A stretch of DNA of 64,000 nucleotides from CAVQGM01 sp963712065 (lineage in GTDB: Bacteria > Actinomycetota > Acidimicrobiia > Acidimicrobiales > Acidimicrobilacustridaceae). Location: NCBI GenBank assembly GCA_963712065.1, contig CAVQGM010000001.1, positions 806,001 through 870,000 on the forward strand, given 5' to 3'. Position numbers and translations under genes: made by a program. The notes beneath the pieces are model-generated. The model was given only the letters and a program-made list of their open reading frames with translations. It was not told the DNA's origin and made no database searches. Every line of letters starts with the position of its first letter. Within the stretch, counting starts at the first letter, position 1. Below, in pieces: positions 61,526 to 64,000 of the stretch.

Positions 61526-64000
61526 TCATGCCTCCGTGGCGTCGGCGTGCAGGGGACCGACGAGGCGCGACGGCACGCCGTCGGGGCTGACCGACACCGC
61601 CCACGCGTGGAGCACCGGCCCACCGGGAGGAACCGGTGCCGTCGCGACGGCGGTGGTCCCGGCACCGGGCGTCGGCACGAGCGCGGGCAGGGCTCGACCC
61701 TCGGCGTCTCGGACGACGAGTCGGTCGATCGGCGCGAGGTCGTCGCGGTTGCGGATCGTCGCGAGGGAGGCCGTCGCTGTCGTGAGCGACGAGTCGGCGG
61801 CGAGGAAGACGTAGGGATCGCCGACGACACCGGCGACGTCGAGTGAGACGGTCGCGCTGCCGGCGCCGACCTCGAGGCTGACGAGTCGCGGCGGACGCGC
61901 CCGCGCGGCGGACGGCACGTGGAGCACGACGCCGAGCACCTGGGCCTCGGCGGACGGTCGGGACGCGGCGTCGACGGCGCGCAGCCGGTACAGCCAGCGC
62001 GAGGGCCGGTTGGGAAGCGTGTCCTCGAAGGGGGCGGCGGGGTCGACGAAGCCGAGGCGGACGGCGTCGTCGTCGAGCCCGTCGAGGCGGGGCGTGGCGT
62101 GCGCGGCGAAGCGGTCCGGGACCATGCCGGCGTCGAGACCGTCCCTGATCGCGGTCGCGTCGCCGGCGGAGAGGGGCCACGACGTCTCGGTGCCGTCCGA
62201 CGCGACCAGGGTGATCGATGCGGGAGAGGCGTGGAGACGTCTGAGAACGGCGGCGGCGGGGAGCCGCTCGAGGAGCATGCGAGACGACAGCGACGCGCCC
62301 GGGGTGCGTAGTCCGCGGGACGGAACGTCCCGTGCACGTCGTCACCCGCCTGGCGGTCGAGCACGACGGCGGGAACGTCCGCGAGGTCGGCGATCGCCAG
62401 CTGCGGGCGCCCGAAGTAGCGCGCCGAGACCTCGGCGGCGGCCACCGTGCTTTCGTTGCCCGGGCGGGGTGCTGGCTCGATGGCGGCGCGACGGTCGGTG
62501 ACGTAGGGCTCGGCGTCGGCGGCGGTCACGCCGTAGGCCACACGCTGGCGCGGCATCGACGCACTGGTCGCGATCCAGCCCGCGGGGATGACCTGCTCGT
62601 AGCCCTCGACGGTGTCGCCCGAAGCCGGTGTGCGGGGCACGACGAGCACGCGCTCGTCCCAGTACTCGGGGTCGAGCTCGGCCGAGGTCGTTCGATTGAC
62701 CGTCAGCGGCCCTGGTGTCGGCGCGAGCGTCGGGTCCACCGCGTTCGGGGCGAGCGTCAGGGTGATCGATGTGCCCGCTCCGTGGCCCTCGATCCTGAAC
62801 GCCGCACCGAGGACGACGGAGACGTCGGCGAGCTCGGCGGCCGCCACCGGCCTGCTCACCGTCATCGGCACGCTCCATCCGGTGGCGCTCGGACTGGCCG
62901 GCCCAGCGGGTTGCATGTCGAGCGCGGTCAGCGGGGACCCGTGCCGGTAGACGCGGAACTCGGTCACATCCGGGTCGAGGTCGCGCTGCTCGGGGCCCCA
63001 TCCCCATCGGACGACGACCACGTCGCCGCTACCGGCGAGTGCACTCTGCGTCGCGGTGAGGTCGGGGTCGTCGTGCTGGAGCAGCACCACCTGGACGCCC
63101 GAGCGCGGCACGTCGTCGGGATCAACGGGCGTGGTCGCGGGTGGGGTCGTCGGTGCGGGTGGGCGCACATGCTTGCGCAGCGGGGTGGCGGCCGAGGTCC
63201 GGTGACCCGACACGCGTCCCGTCGCGTCGACGGAGGCGACGCGGTAGGTGACCTCGTCGCCGTAGTCGAGCTCGTCCGGTTCGAACACCTCCACGGCGGA
63301 CACGGTCGTGGAGTGGGAGCTCGGCACGGCGTCGGCAGGCGGGAACAGGCGGAGGAGGTCGACGCCCCAGCCCGGCGAGTCCGTGCCGGTCGACGCGTTG
63401 CGCCCCGAGACCTGCATCCCCTCGCCCGCGGCGGGAGCGAACGGCCGCCCGGCCCAGGAACGTTCGAGCACGTAGTACACGACCTCGGTCGGCGCGGCGG
63501 CCGCGCTGCCGGGCAGGAACGGCAGCGCTGCGGGGTCGGTCGCGGGCGGCGCGTCCCAGTCGATGGCGAAGCCCCGGTTAGCGTCGTGGGTGCCGCGCGC
63601 CGCGGTGCGCGCCGGGTCCGAGAGGTTGACGACGGCGATCGAGCCGGGGATCTCCGGTCCCGGCGTCGGCACCCACTCGATGCCGTAGATGGTCTGGGAG
63701 ATCTCGACCGGCTCGTCGGGGCCGAGCCCCGGGTCGAGGGGGTGGGGGGTGATGCCGGCGATCGCGAAGCGGCCCTCGAGCACGACGGTGTCGACCTCGA
63801 CACCCAGGTCGAGGTCGGTGCGCTCGCTCGCCGGGGCGGAGGTCGAGGCGACCAGAGTGCCGTAGCGGAAGCCATCGGCCTGGATGGTCGGGCCGGGTGC
63901 GGCCTCGACGACGATGCGGCTGGAGGGCTCGTCCAGGGCGACCACGAGTCGACCGGTCTCGAAGCCCTTGCGGAACGTGGCGGGGTCGCCGGGCGCGGTG
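61526..64000 (-). CDS. Fibronectin-type-III-like large protein, partial at the window edge, frameshifted near 62300
   Basis: At least 820 residues, start beyond the window. The visible part is beta-sandwich-like: VTYRVASVDATGRVSGHRTS and RWLYRLRAVDAASRPSAEA are Fn3-type G-strand segments, separated by Pro/Thr linkers (PPAPTTPPATTPVDPDDVP). The frame reading AVVLDRQAGDDVHG, TFRPADYAP stops making sense at plus 62297-62306, a C/G run; adding one base continues it as PGASLSSRMLLERLPAAAV to the stop at 61526. So either a fresh frameshift or a homopolymer error. Upstream partner of the PLD-like and giant genes, 3 bp apart. Function not known. Confidence 0.75.

Noticed and set aside
58946..61846. 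966-codon plus-strand open frame
   Set aside because: Antisense to the PLD-like gene, which has two recognisable HKD regions.
1..64000. CRISPR array, tRNA or rRNA genes
   Set aside because: No regular repeat-spacer pattern, cloverleaf or rRNA-like sequence was noticed on reading; a covariance-model scan would be decisive.

Overview
The window is very GC-rich, densely coded DNA from an actinobacterium. The gene content includes F420-dependent split-barrel enzymes, a GYD-domain protein, two WS/DGAT wax-ester/TAG synthases, a DUF222-HNH protein, a CtpI-like giant P-type ATPase, a PadR/membrane-protein pair, dodecin, a TIGR03607-type patatin and a domain common in mycobacteria. This fits Acidimicrobiia or a Mycobacteriales relative; the lineage is inference. 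No rRNA, tRNA or CRISPR array was recognised.

Layout. 1-3.8 kb: minus-strand lipid-oxidation operon (frameshifted double acyl-CoA dehydrogenase, GYD protein, SDR, start of an enoyl-CoA hydratase). 3.9-9.9 kb: MDR oxidoreductase beside a TetR tail fragment, F420 enzyme, flavin oxidoreductase, ketoacyl synthase and a frameshifted WS/DGAT. 10-12.3 kb: DUF222-HNH protein (frameshifted) and a PadR regulator with a clear operator, coupled to a membrane protein. 12.3-19.5 kb: two divergent P-type ATPases separated by short tandem repeats. 19.5-29.1 kb: transglutaminase-like protein with a small RiPP-like ORF upstream, membrane-anchored patatin (frameshifted), adenylate cyclase/AAA/TPR regulator, MazF remnant, intact WS/DGAT.

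29.1-37.1 kb: sugar- or cyclitol-type catabolic cluster. A solute-binding lipoprotein is divergent from a TPP enzyme (IolD-like), aldehyde dehydrogenase, IlvD/Edd dehydratase and Gfo/Idh/MocA dehydrogenase in a tight operon. These enzyme classes resemble the steps of inositol catabolism, with an IlvD/Edd dehydratase in place of IolE. 37.3-40.7 kb: dodecin, SixA phosphatase, a two-domain protein, then two truncated genes that abut.

40.6-51.4 kb: catabolic island for a hydrophobic acid (two P450s, F420-type enzyme, acyl-CoA dehydrogenase, CoA ligase, TetR regulator, hydratases, amidohydrolase, solute-binding lipoprotein). Two divergent promoter regions in it carry the same TTTTGAG-n6-CTCA-type palindrome, so one regulator probably controls the whole island. 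The last hydratase gene is cut by a complete 1.26-kb insertion sequence.

52.7-64 kb: a minus-strand operon of three very large genes: an Fn3-like beta-sandwich protein that runs off the window, a 959-aa phospholipase D-like protein, and a 1965-aa beta-rich protein. They are translationally coupled or nearly so. I do not know a described function for this set, and it is the best candidate here for an undescribed system. Five otherwise good genes carry single-base frameshifts, so sequence errors should be excluded before calling any of them dead.
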